The position numbers and the translations under genes were made by a program. Of a stretch of 64,000 nucleotides of DNA, positions 47,194 through 59,112 are shown in pieces. Below the pieces are notes generated by a model. The model was given only the letters and a program-made list of their open reading frames with translations, was not told the DNA's origin and did no database searches. The DNA lies in the NCBI GenBank assembly GCA_963669155.1, contig OZ022580.1:22795539-22859538 (forward strand). The letters are read 5' to 3'. Source of the stretch: Arbacia lixula (Eukaryota; Echinodermata; Echinoidea; Arbacioida; Arbaciidae). How positions within the stretch are numbered: position 1 is the first letter of the stretch; the number at the start of each line of letters is the position of its first letter.

Positions 47194-49607
47194 TGCACGC
47201 AGCACCAAGTGGTTCAGAGAAGACAAGATGCATTGTGTAGACCCAGCAGACAGAGAGAGAGCATAGAAGAGGAAGCTTTCCTCCCAGACGCTTTATGTGC
47301 AGTCTTATTTTGTTACATGCATGCTCGCAGGCAGGTAGCACACATTTAAACTCACTCAGTCAAAAAAGGAGGTATACATATACATGGCATTGTGTGATGC
47401 GTATAGCTCACTGCAAGGTGTTCTCACACTGAAAGCATTCTTGAGTGATAATGAAACATGCCTTCTGAGCATACCCTGATATGACACCATACTGTACATG
47501 TCATACTTTACTTTAAGTACCAATAGCCATCACATACTGGGTATTGTGATATTTGAGCTACTAGTCAGACATTTTTAGTAGCTAGGCTGCCTTCTCTTTA
47601 GTATTACAGCTTACAATCTACTTTAGATTAGTAGTTTTGCTTTTTTGTACATTTCTAAGGTCAGTAATAGTGGGATGAATACAGATAAAATTACTCTCCT
47701 GCCACCTGCAGTAAATAGTAAATTACATTTAAAAAAAAAAAAATGTTTGTAGATAATTATGTACAGAATCCTATTTTAATATGTTTATATGTTTATAGAG
47801 AATTGTGTACAGTATTGTAAAGTCACACGCAATTCGGCCTGCGAGCCGCGAAGTGTTTCTGTCTTGTTGTTGTTTTTATCATAATAAACCAATATCTATC
47901 TTTCTATCTATCTATCTTTGCTTGCAACTAAAGACAGTAGTGTGTTTTGTTGTTCCTTGTCCAGAGCAACAGAATCACCTTTTATCATTATTATCAGCAT
48001 TAAAATGAACACCTCTGATCTCATAAGTGTTTTTTTAAATACTGAATGTACAGTTTAAAACGTACTTAGTAACAATAATGACAGTTGTGGCAGTTTTCAT
48101 GAAATTAATTGCTTTTGACATTGATAAATCATGACTGTCAGCACATTGCTCACAGCTGTGCACCAACGCATGTAACTTTGATGAAATTTACATTAATAAA
48201 TATATTTATCAACATGCTTGTACTAGTAATAAAAGTACTATAGTAAAACCTGTGTAATTACAAATTATACTGCTCAAGGGAAGTGAGAAATGTCTTTATG
48301 AATATGACAGAACTCTTCAAATTGTAGTAGATACAGGGTAAAATCTGTGACTGGTCCTTTATTTTTGTGGTTGCTTTTCCTCTCAGATTAATCAACCAAT
48401 CTCAATTACATGGAGTGCAACATTCAAACTAGAATGACACCAACTTAATAAATTTAATTAAATTCAATTAAATTAAATGCATCTCAAACACAATCAATCC
48501 AAATATGATAATTATTCAATCGATTCACTTATTCAATCTAAATCAACTCTTCATGTATGTGAAATCAATGCAAATCATGTGACTAACCTGTGATGATGTT
48601 GATATCAGGGTAGTTGTCGTAGGAGAGATCAACCAGAGCGCTGGCTGTTTCAAACTCATCGTGCAGCTTCTTCTTCTTCTTTGCCGAGCCACACACCCTG
48701 TAGATGCCGATGACTTTGATGCCCCGCACCTCAATCTCATGGATGCACTTCTGCACCAAGATAGGGATGAGCCTGGGCGATGCCTCCCTGCGGATCACCA
48801 CGTCCAGTGGGACGCCAAACAGCCCCCGCCGGTCCAGGGACGGCACCCGCTTCAGCGTGGCGTGCCTCTCGGTGAAGGCCATAGAGACATAGAGGATGCC
48901 CCGGGGCTCCATACGGATGGCCAGGTTGTAGGTGAAAGTGTCGTCCTTGGACTTGGCGTGGATGAGGATCTGAGTGAGGCGGATGAGGGACTTGTGGCAG
49001 AGCTTCTGCCGGCCGTCCGTGCCGCTCCAGCCGTAGTTGTAGACCATGATGCCCATGTCCTGGGCACGCTCCAGGTCGATCTCAAATCGCTCATCCCAGC
49101 AGAACTCATCCCGGCCGGTCACAGTGGTCGTCTGCGCCTTGTGGACGGCGTCGATCTCGATGACGCAGTAAAGGTCGCGGATCTGGTTGCGCGAGGCGAG
49201 CGAGGGCACCATCTTCCTCCCGCCCAGGAGGTGTAGCGCCAAGATGCCAGAGAACGGCAGGTGGCGGTTACGTGTCCTGGTGCCCACGTCACCCTTGATC
49301 TTGGTGAACTGCGTGATGTCAATCTCCAGGGGGCGGCTGCTGGAGATGCGGCGGGACTTCTTGTCAGGTGAGGGCTTGGGCACGTACTTGTTGCTGTTCT
49401 CCTCCCCCAGGGACTCTGTGCTCTGCTCAGACTTCTTGCCTGCAAGGCTGGCCATGCTGATCTTGCGGCCAGAGCCCACGTTGCGCATGAACAGGTCTAG
49501 GTAGTTGGTGCGTCCTTGTCCTGACTTCCTGGAGCGGCTGCTGCTCATGTCCAGCTCAGTTGCTCGCTGCTCATCAGGGTTGGAGCGCTGACGGGTCATG
49601 CGAGGAT
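40364..49607 (-). CDS. SYDE: SYDE/SYD-1 family Rho GTPase-activating protein (C2-RhoGAP), 3' four coding exons
   Basis: SYDE/SYD-1 proteins are presynaptic-assembly and cytoskeletal regulators that stimulate GTP hydrolysis by Rho-family GTPases. Four exons read 563 codons including the stop, all phases matching (phase 1, 0 and 1 junctions). Order: a basic/Ser-rich linker, a C2-like domain (HLPFSGILALHLLGG... to GILYVSMAFTE), then RhoGAP. RhoGAP holds the arginine finger (IGIYRVCGSA), VLKDYLRELPDPL, and the NKMTPYNLAVCFGPVL block, so catalysis looks possible. YPDINIITGVLKDYLRELP is nearly the human SYDE1 sequence. An unusual Gly/Arg/Asp-rich insert (about 30 aa) follows GPVLM. The acidic tail ends NLEVSAC. 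The protein start and any PDZ domain (present in worm/fly SYD-1) are not in these exons; the first exon here begins with a spliced codon. It is transcribed towards FANCC. Family is certain; SYDE1 versus SYDE2 cannot be assigned, probably a pre-duplication single copy. Confidence 0.93.
42527..42963. mobile_element. MITE of the AAAGGGAAAGTCTACCCT family, copy 1
   Basis: The ends AAAGGGAAAGTCTCTCTG and CAGGGTAGACTTTCCCTTTAA are inverted. Inner arms share AAAATCTGCCAAAGGA and CAAGTTGT-type blocks. It sits 51 bp from the SYDE exon end at 43014. Confidence 0.8.
43014..43290 (-). CDS. SYDE: SYDE exon: RhoGAP C-half with Gly/Arg/Asp insert
   Basis: 277 nt. Acceptor GATTCTCACAG|CAGGAG (phase 0), donor AGGAGAG|GTGAGG (phase 1). 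It holds ILDHLKNVIVN, the NKMTPYNLAVCFGPVLM block, the GRGGRGSRG insert, and the last helix KHIELLSCLLEVWP. Confidence 0.92.
44171..44598. mobile_element. MITE of the AAAGGGAAAGTCTACCCT family, copy 2
   Basis: The left end AAAGGGAAATTACACCCTGAAGG and right end AAGGGTAGACTTTCCCTTTAA are inverted. Inner arms have GAAGGTTTGACAAAAATCTGTC, inverted near 44510-44535. The right edge is only ~20 bp from the SYDE donor at 44618. Confidence 0.85.
44618..44775 (-). CDS. SYDE: SYDE exon: central RhoGAP (VLKDYLRELP)
   Basis: 158 nt. Acceptor CACTACCCAG|GAGTGC, phase 1. The donor was chosen as AACAGA|GTGAGC at 44618 because it gives phase 0 and joins MGANR directly to QETVEYILDHL, with the same spacing as SYDE proteins. 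Reading on would instead run into a MITE. Two broken copies of its 5' half lie just upstream in the intron. Confidence 0.88.
44702..45165 (-). repeat. Three tandem copies of the 5' half of the SYDE RhoGAP exon plus its acceptor
   Basis: Units start at 44702, 44860 and 45015 (158 and 155 bp apart). The first is part of the true exon. The second keeps CCTGGGTAG, the acceptor and the VLKDYLRELPDPLMPP reading. The third has lost ~13 bp and is out of frame. Each continues into the same purine-rich intron spacer (GAACATGGATGAA...GAGG). In transcript order the two extra copies precede the true exon. Confidence 0.92.
45370..45985 (-). repeat. ~600-bp polypurine (GGGGAGGGGAAG)n tract
   Basis: Almost pure G and A on the plus strand in the SYDE intron, with sub-repeats of GGGGAGGGGA, GAAGGGGAGGC and GAAGAAGG. 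The long Pro/Ser open frames on minus are artefacts. Mirror-repeat structure could form triplex DNA. Confidence 0.95.
47086..47193. repeat. (CA)n microsatellite
   Basis: About 100 bp of CACACA with AAACACA and TGCA interruptions, in the SYDE intron. Confidence 0.95.
47745..47925 (+). repeat. Retroposon-like tail with (TATC)n
   Basis: A T-rich sequence ends AATAAACCAATATCTATC then (TATC)n, as in 5'-truncated non-LTR copies. No coding part. Confidence 0.4.
48588..49607 (-). CDS. SYDE: SYDE exon: linker, C2 domain and start of RhoGAP
   Basis: 1020 nt. Acceptor TTTTTGCTCCCAG|ATCC at 49607 (phase 1), donor ATCACAG|GTTAGT at 48588 (phase 1). It encodes about 110 residues of Ser/Arg/Lys linker, the C2-like domain (DLYCVIEIDAVHKA, FEIDLERAQ), and the RhoGAP N-half from FGVPLDVVI to YPDINIIT. 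It is GC-rich compared with the flanking introns, as expected of coding sequence. Antisense open frames here are shadows. Confidence 0.93.
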
Positions 49608-51730
49608 CTGGGAGCAAAAAGGAAGCAATCGGTATCAGAGTGAACAGTGTTGTCAGATGGCATAAATGGTATGATAACCATGTACATGTAAAGTGACAAC
49701 TACAGGCCACCACAGATTACATAATCAGATCAGTCATATGATACTGCAACTGGCTGAATCGCAGGACCCGGTCATGTGATCTGCACAAGTGCATGTATGT
49801 GACATCACACTTCCAGACATAGACCCTTTACAATTGCATAATTGTGGCAAAATCATATCATCTGTGGTGGCTGTCAGACCCTCCAAAATATGATAAAAAG
49901 AACAATCAGTTGATAACCATTCAGTTATACCATCCTAATTTCTAAATGACAGTAATATATAAACAGATAAATAGATGAGATACACACGTTCACAAGCATA
50001 TGAGTTTACTAAATGTATTTTTGGACAGAAACTTCATATGTAATACAGAGACCATGAATGGAAGTAACCTGTGCTTGTACAATCGGTGTACAATCTGTGT
50101 ACTTACAAACACAATCAAAGGCTTCCTGAAATGGTTCCAGTCCTTACACAAAACAACTTATTCCAAAGGTTCCAAACCATGTACTGTAGTACAGAACAAG
50201 TCTCACAATGTCCAATTCTGTGCCCCTCACACTTGTGACATCCAGTACTTAGCAGATTGTCCTTTTTGGCGTCTTCTCAGAGGGTCTCATTTGGGACCCA
50301 GTTTTCACAAACACAAACCACACCTCCTCCTCGTTGATATTTTTCCATGAGTGTTGAACAAGATTTGATAGAGAAAGCTGTTACTCTTTCTGCAGGATGT
50401 ACAGTTCCATGTACATACACGTATGCTGGTTATGTATTAAGAGCCCTAAGAGCTCTGTTGGTGTCATGCAGTATTTCAAGAGATTAAAACAAATGTGTCA
50501 GGATAGGATGGGTTCCTTAATGAGATAATTAGACTGAGGTTAGATGCTTGTGACGCTTGTACCCCCAGGATTAGATCCACCTGTGAAAGCGGGGTCTATG
50601 AAGAAGAAGAAGAAGCACTTGAAGACAATATAACTACTCATATCCTCCATCCCCTGCCTCCCCCTCTTAATTGCCTGATAATGGTATTTATGAATCACTG
50701 TCAGGAGCCTACAGCTGGGTACCGGTTGTTTGTCAAAGATAAAAAAGAGGACACAAAGTTTCTTTCTGCCGTCTCCAACCTCTGATAAGTGCATCTCTCA
50801 TCTAGCTAGGGGTGGATTTCCCGTTTAATAGGGGAGGCTCATCGGGCGTATAAACCCTTAATCTCCCTTTACTCATCATCATGACACAGACTAGGACATG
50901 CCCAATGAACACACCACACCTGGGGGAGGGGTCATGGCCTGATTTTTTTTCTTTTCATGCAAAAACAAAACAGGACTTCCTGAAAACATGTTGAACTATG
51001 TCCCTCCTTAGGATTAGATATCAGCAATGTATAGTTACATGTACATTAGCCACTACAGTCACGTTGTGCATGAACATGACTATCACTCCACACATTCTCA
51101 TTCATTTCTATTGATACTGCACATGTCATATTTTTGCCCCCCTCCCCCCCAAAAAAAAAATATAAATAAATAAAATAAAATAAAACAGATTCAAGTTAAT
51201 ATACTGAACTAAGTTTCCAACTCCCTGAAATGCACCTTTAAATTCAAATACATGTAGAAAGACAATACATGTATCTCAAGTTCTGTTAATATGGAATGGT
51301 CTTTGTAATAAAATTGTGGCATTAAGTTCACAAACATAAACAGATTTGAGATTTTGAGATCAATGAACCCCTGACTAACATTCAATGTGTGATTGAAATG
51401 TAATCAAATTAGGATTAATCTTAACTGACAAGACCTGTCCTGACCATCACTAACTACATGTGTATATGCATGCCAGAAATAGATGTACAGCATATCTGTC
51501 AAGCTAATTAAATTACTTTGTGGTTAAGTACTTGGAAAGGAAAAATGTCCATAAGATAATTGGATGACGGGTCTAAAGGGCAGGGTATGTCTTTGCTTGT
51601 ATGGTACACGTCATGTATTTGACAGCTTCTACTGTTACTCAATGTCATGTTCTGAAGGGTCATTGACCGCCACAGTAAGCATTTGGGGGGTAGGGGATTA
51701 TGAGCCGAAAGCAAAGCATCACAACAGCTT

Positions 51731-52216
51731 AGTAGGGGTGTCTTCATTAGCCCGATGTGAGCGAAATAGCGAGCTTATTCTTATCGGGTTAGCTAGCCAG
51801 ATCACGAACTAGCTAGCTATTTGCTTCTTCATTAGCCAGATCAGGCAAAATAGCTAGCTATTTCCCAAGAAATCTTGGGCTAGATGGAGCTAGCTCGAGC
51901 TAGTTCGCAAATTAGCTCGAGCTAGCTTGGAGCATCTTCACTAGCCTGAAAATTTCCCAACCTCGGCATGCATCAGCGCGCATGAGGCATTGTTTACGTT
52001 AGGTTTTTATACGTGCAAGAATGCGCGCTCACAACCGAAGCCATGCAGTTGTGGCCTATTCCCATCGCACACTGCGCATGTGCGAAGATCGGGATAATTC
52101 ATGCATCCCGAGTTTTGAGCTAATGAAGACGCAATTGCAACTTCAGGCTAGGTAGTTCCCGGATCAGCAAAATAGCTCACTATTTCGTCTGCTTGGGCTA
52201 ATGAAGACGCACCTAC
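51731..52216. mobile_element. TIR element rich in AGCTAGCT, ~486 bp
   Basis: The left end AGTAGGGGTGTCTTCATTAG and right end (reverse) AGTAGGTGCGTCTTCATTAG are inverted. Inside, TCTTCATTAGCC recurs and there are many CTAGCTCGAGCTAG palindromes. Confidence 0.85.
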
Positions 52217-52317
52217 TGACAGTGTTTGAACCAGAATTACAACTTCACCTATCTTATACCCATTGCACACCCTCATTTTGTACCTTTAAGGTACCTAGGC
52301 TATAGTAGAAGTAATGA

Positions 52318-52690
52318 TTAAAGGGCATATACTGTACTGGGAAGGCAAAAAAGCCTTCAGAATGTAATTGTTAGCAATCTTCTTGCCAATGGTCGTAAAT
52401 TAATGTATTGTCTATATTAGAAGCTTGCTGAAAGTTATTTGCCCTCAAATAATCTACATATGGAGTAATTAATGATTAATGATTAAATCCTCAAAATGTT
52501 CGGCCCGAACATTTTGAGGATTTGTGATTTAATCACTCATTACTCTAAATGGAGATTATTTGAGGGCAAATAACTTTCAGCAAGCTTCTAATATAGACAA
52601 TACATGAATTTACGACCATTGGCAAGAAGATTGCTGACAATTACATTTTTAAGGCTTTTTTGCCTTCCCAGTACAGTATATGCCCTTTAA
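52318..52690. mobile_element. Palindromic TTAA MITE, copy 3
   Basis: TTAA edges, AAAGGGCATATACTGTACTG ends, centre GTTCGGCCCGAAC. The most symmetric of the three copies, so perhaps the youngest. Confidence 0.92.
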
Positions 52691-52927
52691 AGGCTGTAAT
52701 CATGGCAAAACTATTCTGTCATCATTACTGGATTCCAGATTTCTTTAAATTTCAAGGATTTTATAATTTTGAGACAATGGCCTGAAATCAAAGATGGATG
52801 GGACCCGTGGTCATGGCAGCACAGCACTCCAGTGATCACTGATCTTTACCACCATATATCCCTGTGCCTATAACTAAACTGCCTGGTCTGGCATCAAGAC
52901 AGTATGCTTTTTGGCACACTCCACTAT

Positions 52928-53173
52928 TCTGCCTAATCTGACAAAAGGAAGCAACTAACAAAAGATACTTTTCTTGTAAATGAGCAAAATGTGTCTGTCA
53001 CCTGCATTGGCATCAGTGCAACACCACATCATGTTAGATTGAATATCTCGCAGCAAGATTATCATTGTCCAGATTCTGGCCGTATGTAGGGAATGCTGGG
53101 TACAATCTAAGAATACCAATAACCCAGATTTGAGTGATTTGTCACTTGCTTCCTTTTGTCAGAGTAGGGAAGT
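52928..53173. mobile_element. MITE with ACTGCCCTACTNTGAC ends, copy 3
   Basis: Left TCTGACAAAAGGAAGCAA, right TTGCTTCCTTTTGTCAGA (truly CTTGCTTCC...). The inside matches copies at 25939 and 29899. Confidence 0.87.
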
Positions 53174-53527
53174 ATTCATCTTCAATACTACTGTATCTTC
53201 AACACTACTAGCTTTTAGGCCATTGGACATTTCTAATGAAAACACTACTATTAACTGGGCCGGCATTCCAAAATTCCTTCTTATCTTTCTCCTTTGGGGA
53301 GGGTTTCACCACGCCCAATGCGCATTTCTAAGCCAATGGACGAAAGAGTTAATTAAAAGAAAGTCCATTACATGACAAATCTTACAGGGATTTTCCCCTA
53401 GGTTTCCTCGTACATCTGTGGATGCGCACATATTTGCCCATGGATCAATCATGTATGAGTGCCTATGCAGATGATGGTTGCTTTATTGTTTGCATGTTTA
53501 ATGAGTATCTTGGGACAAAGTGTGGCT

Positions 53528-53719
53528 TAGCCTAGGTACTAGGCTGTGAGATGCAAGGACACAACCCAGTCTGTTAACAACTATGTCTGGTAACACAGAC
53601 TATGCCCTAATAACGTTGTAGCTCCTCAAGCGAGGGTGGGATTGGGGCATAGTCTGTCTTACCAGCCATATATGTTAACAGACTGGGTTGTGTCCATGCA
53701 CCTCACAGTACCTAGTCTA
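53528..53719. mobile_element. MITE with TAGCCTAGGTACTA ends, copy 1
   Basis: TAGCCTAGGTACTAGGCTG and, inverted, CAGTACCTAGTCTA. Inner arms ACACAACCCAGTCTG / CAGACTGGGTTGTGT. Second copy at 58593. Confidence 0.88.
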
Positions 53720-54039
53720 AGGGTGGCTCTGCTAAATCTCCTTCATACTCCTCTCATACATGCCTTTCAAATATTAATCTTCCTAACTTGCTCATTGGCA
53801 TGATTATTAATAAAGTAAGTCGATAGATTAGAAAGGGATTTAAGAGAAAAGGTGGGATGGATTTGGAAATATCATTTAGGAAAAAACATAGACAAGATAC
53901 ATTTTCCCTTAGTCAACACTTCATAAAACCACCCCCAGGTCTGGCTGAACTAGACTATGTACTCTACCAAGTTTGTGAAAACTGGGCTATGTATTTGATC
54001 TACATTGTCACTGGAAGTTTGCCAAAATAATGTGTAGCC

Positions 54040-54200
54040 CTTTTTTCACTATGATTTCATAACCCCGTACTATCGTTAGTCCCGTACTATCCCTAACCCC
54101 GGACTATTCTTAGCCCCTTTTCTCACTGGCAATTTTAGTCCCGTACTATTGACGAAAGCGGGGCTAGGAAAAATCACTCCTGTTCTCACTTGCTTTCGTT
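54040..54200. repeat. CCCGTACTAT-rich repeat
   Basis: Four copies of CCCGTACTAT / CCCGGACTAT within 110 bp (54064-54150). An inverted relative, GATAGTACGGGGCTAAG, is at about 21195-21215. Edges unclear. Confidence 0.5.
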
Positions 54201-57200
54201 AACCCTGGACTTTCTAGATAATGAATATTCATGATTCTCCATGCTTGTATTTCATGCACGGGGCTCGAGAAAGCGCCTTCCTTAACCCTGGGATGCAGGC
54301 TATTCATAAACACAGAGTTTGCACCTTCAGGAATGTCACGCTTATTTGCACAGTACTCCCCACTGGAGTGGGTCTTATCTGGCGATATGATAACTATCAA
54401 AACATCATGCAGCATGAATGGAAATATTGACTAAGGTTTGTGGCTGGTTACCTAGCTAGCCCTACAGACGTCACAGACCACACCTTTGAGACTCTGCATA
54501 GCCCTGTTTGGACAGTGGGTCACGTAGAGAAGAGTCTATTTTTAATTTTTACATGGAGCTATATATATTACAGTGTAATCCACACATACTGTAGTAAAAG
54601 CAATGTCAGTGTTATGATTATCTCCAGCATATTTACATTGCAGAGAATAACTCCCCCAAATATGAACATATGAGTTTCTGTTTTCTCAGAGAGGCTTTCT
54701 GCCATATTAATGAATTTTTAAGGAGATTTTGTAGAGTACATTGTTTACCTGTATTGACATGCATTGCTATTACCTTCTGCAATGTGTTGATCTCACTAGC
54801 AAATGGTTGAGGTATTAGGAAAATAATGTATACATACATGCATAATAAATGAACATGCATGATGTCTTCACGACCTATAGTTGTGTACTTTTTGTGCAAA
54901 TTAGAAAAATTAGGTGAAGATTCTGACTTTAAATTGTTGGCTTAGTATTTATGTATGTTATTTACCAACAAGGAAGTTAAGTGTCACACTTCTAAGTTAC
55001 AAACATAGTTACATGAGATCATACAAATCAAAGTCTTCCTCTTCTTATCACAGAAAGAAGTGAAATCTCAACGCTAATCAAATATGTGTAATATGATAGC
55101 TTGTCATTTTGTTGTGTAACTTGGAACATCGTTTATCAGGTGCAGTTGTCTTTCCAGTCGTATCAAAGGAATTTTCCTTGTCTTGTCAATCTTATGAGCG
55201 GGATGTTTGCTTCTCATGGTAAATTAGGTTCAGGTTGTTTACAGATATATCTGCATTGTAAATTCCACAGGCCATGCAACATTGCATTACATGAATTACA
55301 TCCTGCTGCACCCTGCTACATGCTTTGAATTGGAAGTTACAATTAAATCCCTTCCTGTCTGAAATGTACTTTGCATAATGCAACATTCCAACTTGTTTAC
55401 TACTGTGCATCATAAAGGCATCCAAGAGAAACAAAACGAAAGCTTGTAATAGAGCATAGTGCATGAGTAATGTATTTCCTCGAACAACAACTATGTAATA
55501 GGACTGGAAAGATCCTGTTTCAAACACAGCATATTTTTTATAATGCTCATATACCTGTACATTCTACTTATTTTTTACTAATAAGTTTCTCATAACATAA
55601 CCTTGACCATTATACAAACATGGACACACCCAGGTATCCATACACTATGTACATATCAATCTGTTTCCAAGGACTAGTTGTGTAGTTTTTTCCTAGATAC
55701 ATGTACATTAAATCACCACATGTATTTGATGACATCCCATTTCTTTCATATAAATTATAAAACACCAATGCTCTATATACAGCTTTAGTACAAAACCTGT
55801 AAGCCATTTACCGCATGTAGAACATCACATGATTTGTACTTCTATCCGATATTATTTATTTGTCATCCAGACGTAAAAAATAAATATAGCCTATATGGGG
55901 TGTGAGATTATGTTTATTATATCAAAACTAAATCAAGGTCTAAATTCTAAATACATCTATAGGCTACAACTTATCTCGTGAAAAATTCAAGGCTATGAAT
56001 GACTAAGTGTGGAACAATTGATTTTAACCTTATTATGATCTGTCATATGGCTGTGTAATTCTATATTGAAATGTACTGTAGTCTTACTTGTAGGCCTACA
56101 AAACATGTATGCACAGCCACAGCATACTGTTCTTCCCTGCCTTATACACAACTCATGTACAGCTCCATTAGGGGAGTGAGATTTAAACATCAATGTTTCG
56201 ACCTCAGTCAAAATTTCACTCTGTTTTTGTGTGCAAACTAAAAAATCTCACTAATAGTGCAATTGTTATTTAATAGTTGCAATCTTTGAGGATTGCAGGC
56301 ACGAGGATGTGGCTAGTGCGTTTTCAAAAAATGAGAGAGATATTTTTTAGTTAATTCACATATAAAGTACAGTGCGCTTGCTGACTAGTGAGATTTTTTA
56401 AACTGGTGTGTGAATGCGTGGAAAAATTAGTGCGATTTGGACGCACATCAGGATCTCACTAACTCTTGAATGTGAATGCCTCTCCTATGAATATAAGTAT
56501 GAAAGACAATTATAGTTACATGTATTCTTGACACATGTACCATACATGTATGCATCATGGTAGTTTTGTCACAAATACAGCCATATTACATTAGCTTCTT
56601 CAAAGAATAGAGCCCTCATGTTGCAAGCGCATTGAACATCCATCATTTGGGTGGTTACACACCTGTATGTGATTTAATTTCAAACCCCGTCAGGACTAAA
56701 ACACACTGTCTGTTATTTCATTGCATTTATGATAAATATGACCATGTTACATACCTACAGTATAGGTACAGAGGAAACAGTGACTAAAATACTAAAAAAT
56801 TGTATAAATAAATACAGCATATGAGCATCATTTGGGGATTAAAAGAGGTAAAGGAAAGCAAATACTGGTAAAAGTAATTTCAATTGTGGTAGTGTGCACT
56901 TCTTCAGTATTTCTGGTGATGAGGTATTTGTTGTACTGTATGTGTGTCTGATGTTTACATCAAAGTATACAACCTGTAAGACTATGCAGAATGACCTGAG
57001 CTAGATCTATTTTATGCAAATTTTCCCTGTTGACTGTAAAATAAGTCATAGTTGTATATCATGTGATCTGTAGAGTTAAACATTTATTTATTATAGAGTT
57101 AGACATTTAACATGTTTATGCAACATGAATTTTATCTTGAAAGTTATTTGTCAACAATTAACTAGAAAACTATTTTTACTCTTAGAGCTAAATTAATGTA

Positions 57201-57634
57201 AAATATTAGTATGACTAGATTATGTTCTGATATGAAGATGTAAATTGTATCAAATCCAATCTTGCCCACTGAAAATTTTTCCAACATGAAAATGAAGGCA
57301 CAATCTGCATATATAGCCATGTAAAAGGCATTATCATGTAATTGCTGCAACCTGTTCCTTCCATAATAGGAACAGTGTATAGTTGTGCACATTCCAATAT
57401 ATAGTTTTTGTCTATCCATATTGCATATTGGGGAGCTTGCTGACTACAGCGTTTGATCTGCATTGCATGCTAACAAGTAGCTCCCTCCCGTTACACACAC
57501 ACAAGAAAGCAGTGTGAATATGTGTACACAAACCTGCATCCACAATCAGTGACCCTCTCAGGCTAGCTAGGCAGCTCTGGGCATGCATTCACTATGCACA
57601 CTGGCAAGGCAGACACACAGATTCACACAATCAC

Positions 57635-57735
57635 ACACATACACACACACATAACACACACACATAACACACACACATACTCTCACACACACATATACTC
57701 TCTCTCACACACACACACAGGGAGAGAGAGAGTTG
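57635..57735. repeat. (CA)n/(CT)n microsatellite
   Basis: ACACACACATAACACACACAC with CTCTCTCACACAC and a short GAGAGAGAG end. Confidence 0.9.
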
Positions 57736-58592
57736 CAGGCATGTCTTTTGTACATGTTATACACAGACATAATAGTCAATACATTTACATGCTTGGAACA
57801 CACTCTGTAGCTTTATACTGTGGGTAGCTAGCTGCCACCACCTTCCCTCGCCAAAACCCATCTATACCTGTGTATGCACTGAATTAAATGCATGTATTTC
57901 TTTTGGTGCACAAAATACTCCTGTACTACACATAGACCAGTGTCTCTTACTCTGAATTGTTTCACATCTACTTTAGACAGCATTCTTCCAATATACCTCA
58001 TGGTCATGGTATGACGATATGGATTTGTAACATTAAATCTACAAACAACAAACACACTTTTACTGATATCTTACCTTCTGAATCTGAATCTACATGTAGG
58101 GCTTGGTGCCAATTGTATCTGTGCATTTCATTGTTTTTCAAAATGTGTAAGTTTCATGAATAGCATTGTTCTTATCAATGAAATGGGGAAAATATCAAAA
58201 TATAAACTTGAAGGTTTATTATTAGAAGCACTATTTTCAAGATGGCTAAATCTATATAAATCATTCAGCTAACTTTGAGATGATCAAACCCAATCAATTC
58301 TTCTTCATGAGAGCTCTGATGTAGAGTATACGGTAACAGGGTGTATGTTTATGTTTAAAAATATGCATGCTATTTTGTGTATTCCCCATTTAACTCCAGC
58401 TTCATTCATACAGTCAGTACAGGAATTGTATTTATTACATGGGCAGACAATACCAGTGTTATATCCCGTTTCCTAACATCATGCTTAAGCACTAGCCCCC
58501 CTCCTCCCCCTCCCCCCCCCCCCCCCCCCAATGTCATGCTAGGCATGCATTATGCACTGCCCCCACTTAATCGTACAATTACATCCCTACAT

Positions 58593-58765
58593 TAGCCTAG
58601 GTACTAGGCTGTGAGGTGCATGAACACAACCCAGTCTGGTAACACAGACTACGCCCTAATGACGTCAAAGCTCCTCTGGAGGAGCGGGCATAGTCTATGT
58701 TACCTGACATAGTTGTTAACAGACTGGGTTGTGTCCATGCACCTCACAGCTTAGTACCTAGGCTA
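58593..58765. mobile_element. MITE with TAGCCTAGGTACTA ends, copy 2
   Basis: TAGCCTAGGTACTAGGCTG left, TTAGTACCTAGGCTA right, with the same inner arms as 53528. About 173 bp and near-palindromic. Confidence 0.9.
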
Positions 58766-58779
58766 TCCCTCCCTACAAG

Positions 58780-59112
58780 CTTCCTCCTTCACACACATGT
58801 ACTTAGCACCTCTCCTGCCCACTCCCCTAGGGTCCCTCACAAAACTCCCCCTTGCTATGCATGCAACCCCTTTACCCTCCCCCAGGTCCCCCTACAATCC
58901 TTTCACTTGTTACGCATGCACTCAGCACCCTCTCCCCCCTCCCCCAGGGACCCCTATAAGTCTCCCCCTTGCTACACCTGCACTCAGCACCCCTCCTCCA
59001 TCCCCCCACCATAACCCCCTTGCTACACATGCACTCAGCACCCCCTCCCCCTCCCCCAGGGCCCTCCCATATGTACAAGCCTCCCCCTTGCTACGCATGC
59101 ACTCAGCATTGC
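58780..59112 (+). repeat. C-rich minisatellite, ~60-70 bp unit
   Basis: About five units with CTTGCTACGCATGCACTCAGCACCC and CTCCCCCAGGGNCCC, directly after the MITE at 58593. A poly-C run is nearby (58496-58529). Confidence 0.85.

Noticed and set aside
48661-49504. Open frames of up to 191 codons on the plus strand
   Set aside because: Antisense shadows of the GC-rich SYDE exon, which has a clear domain match on the minus strand.
50000-50350. 116-codon open frame on plus, several Cys
   Set aside because: No known pattern of Cys spacing or family recognised; isolated in an intron of the opposite strand. Left as undecided rather than a gene.
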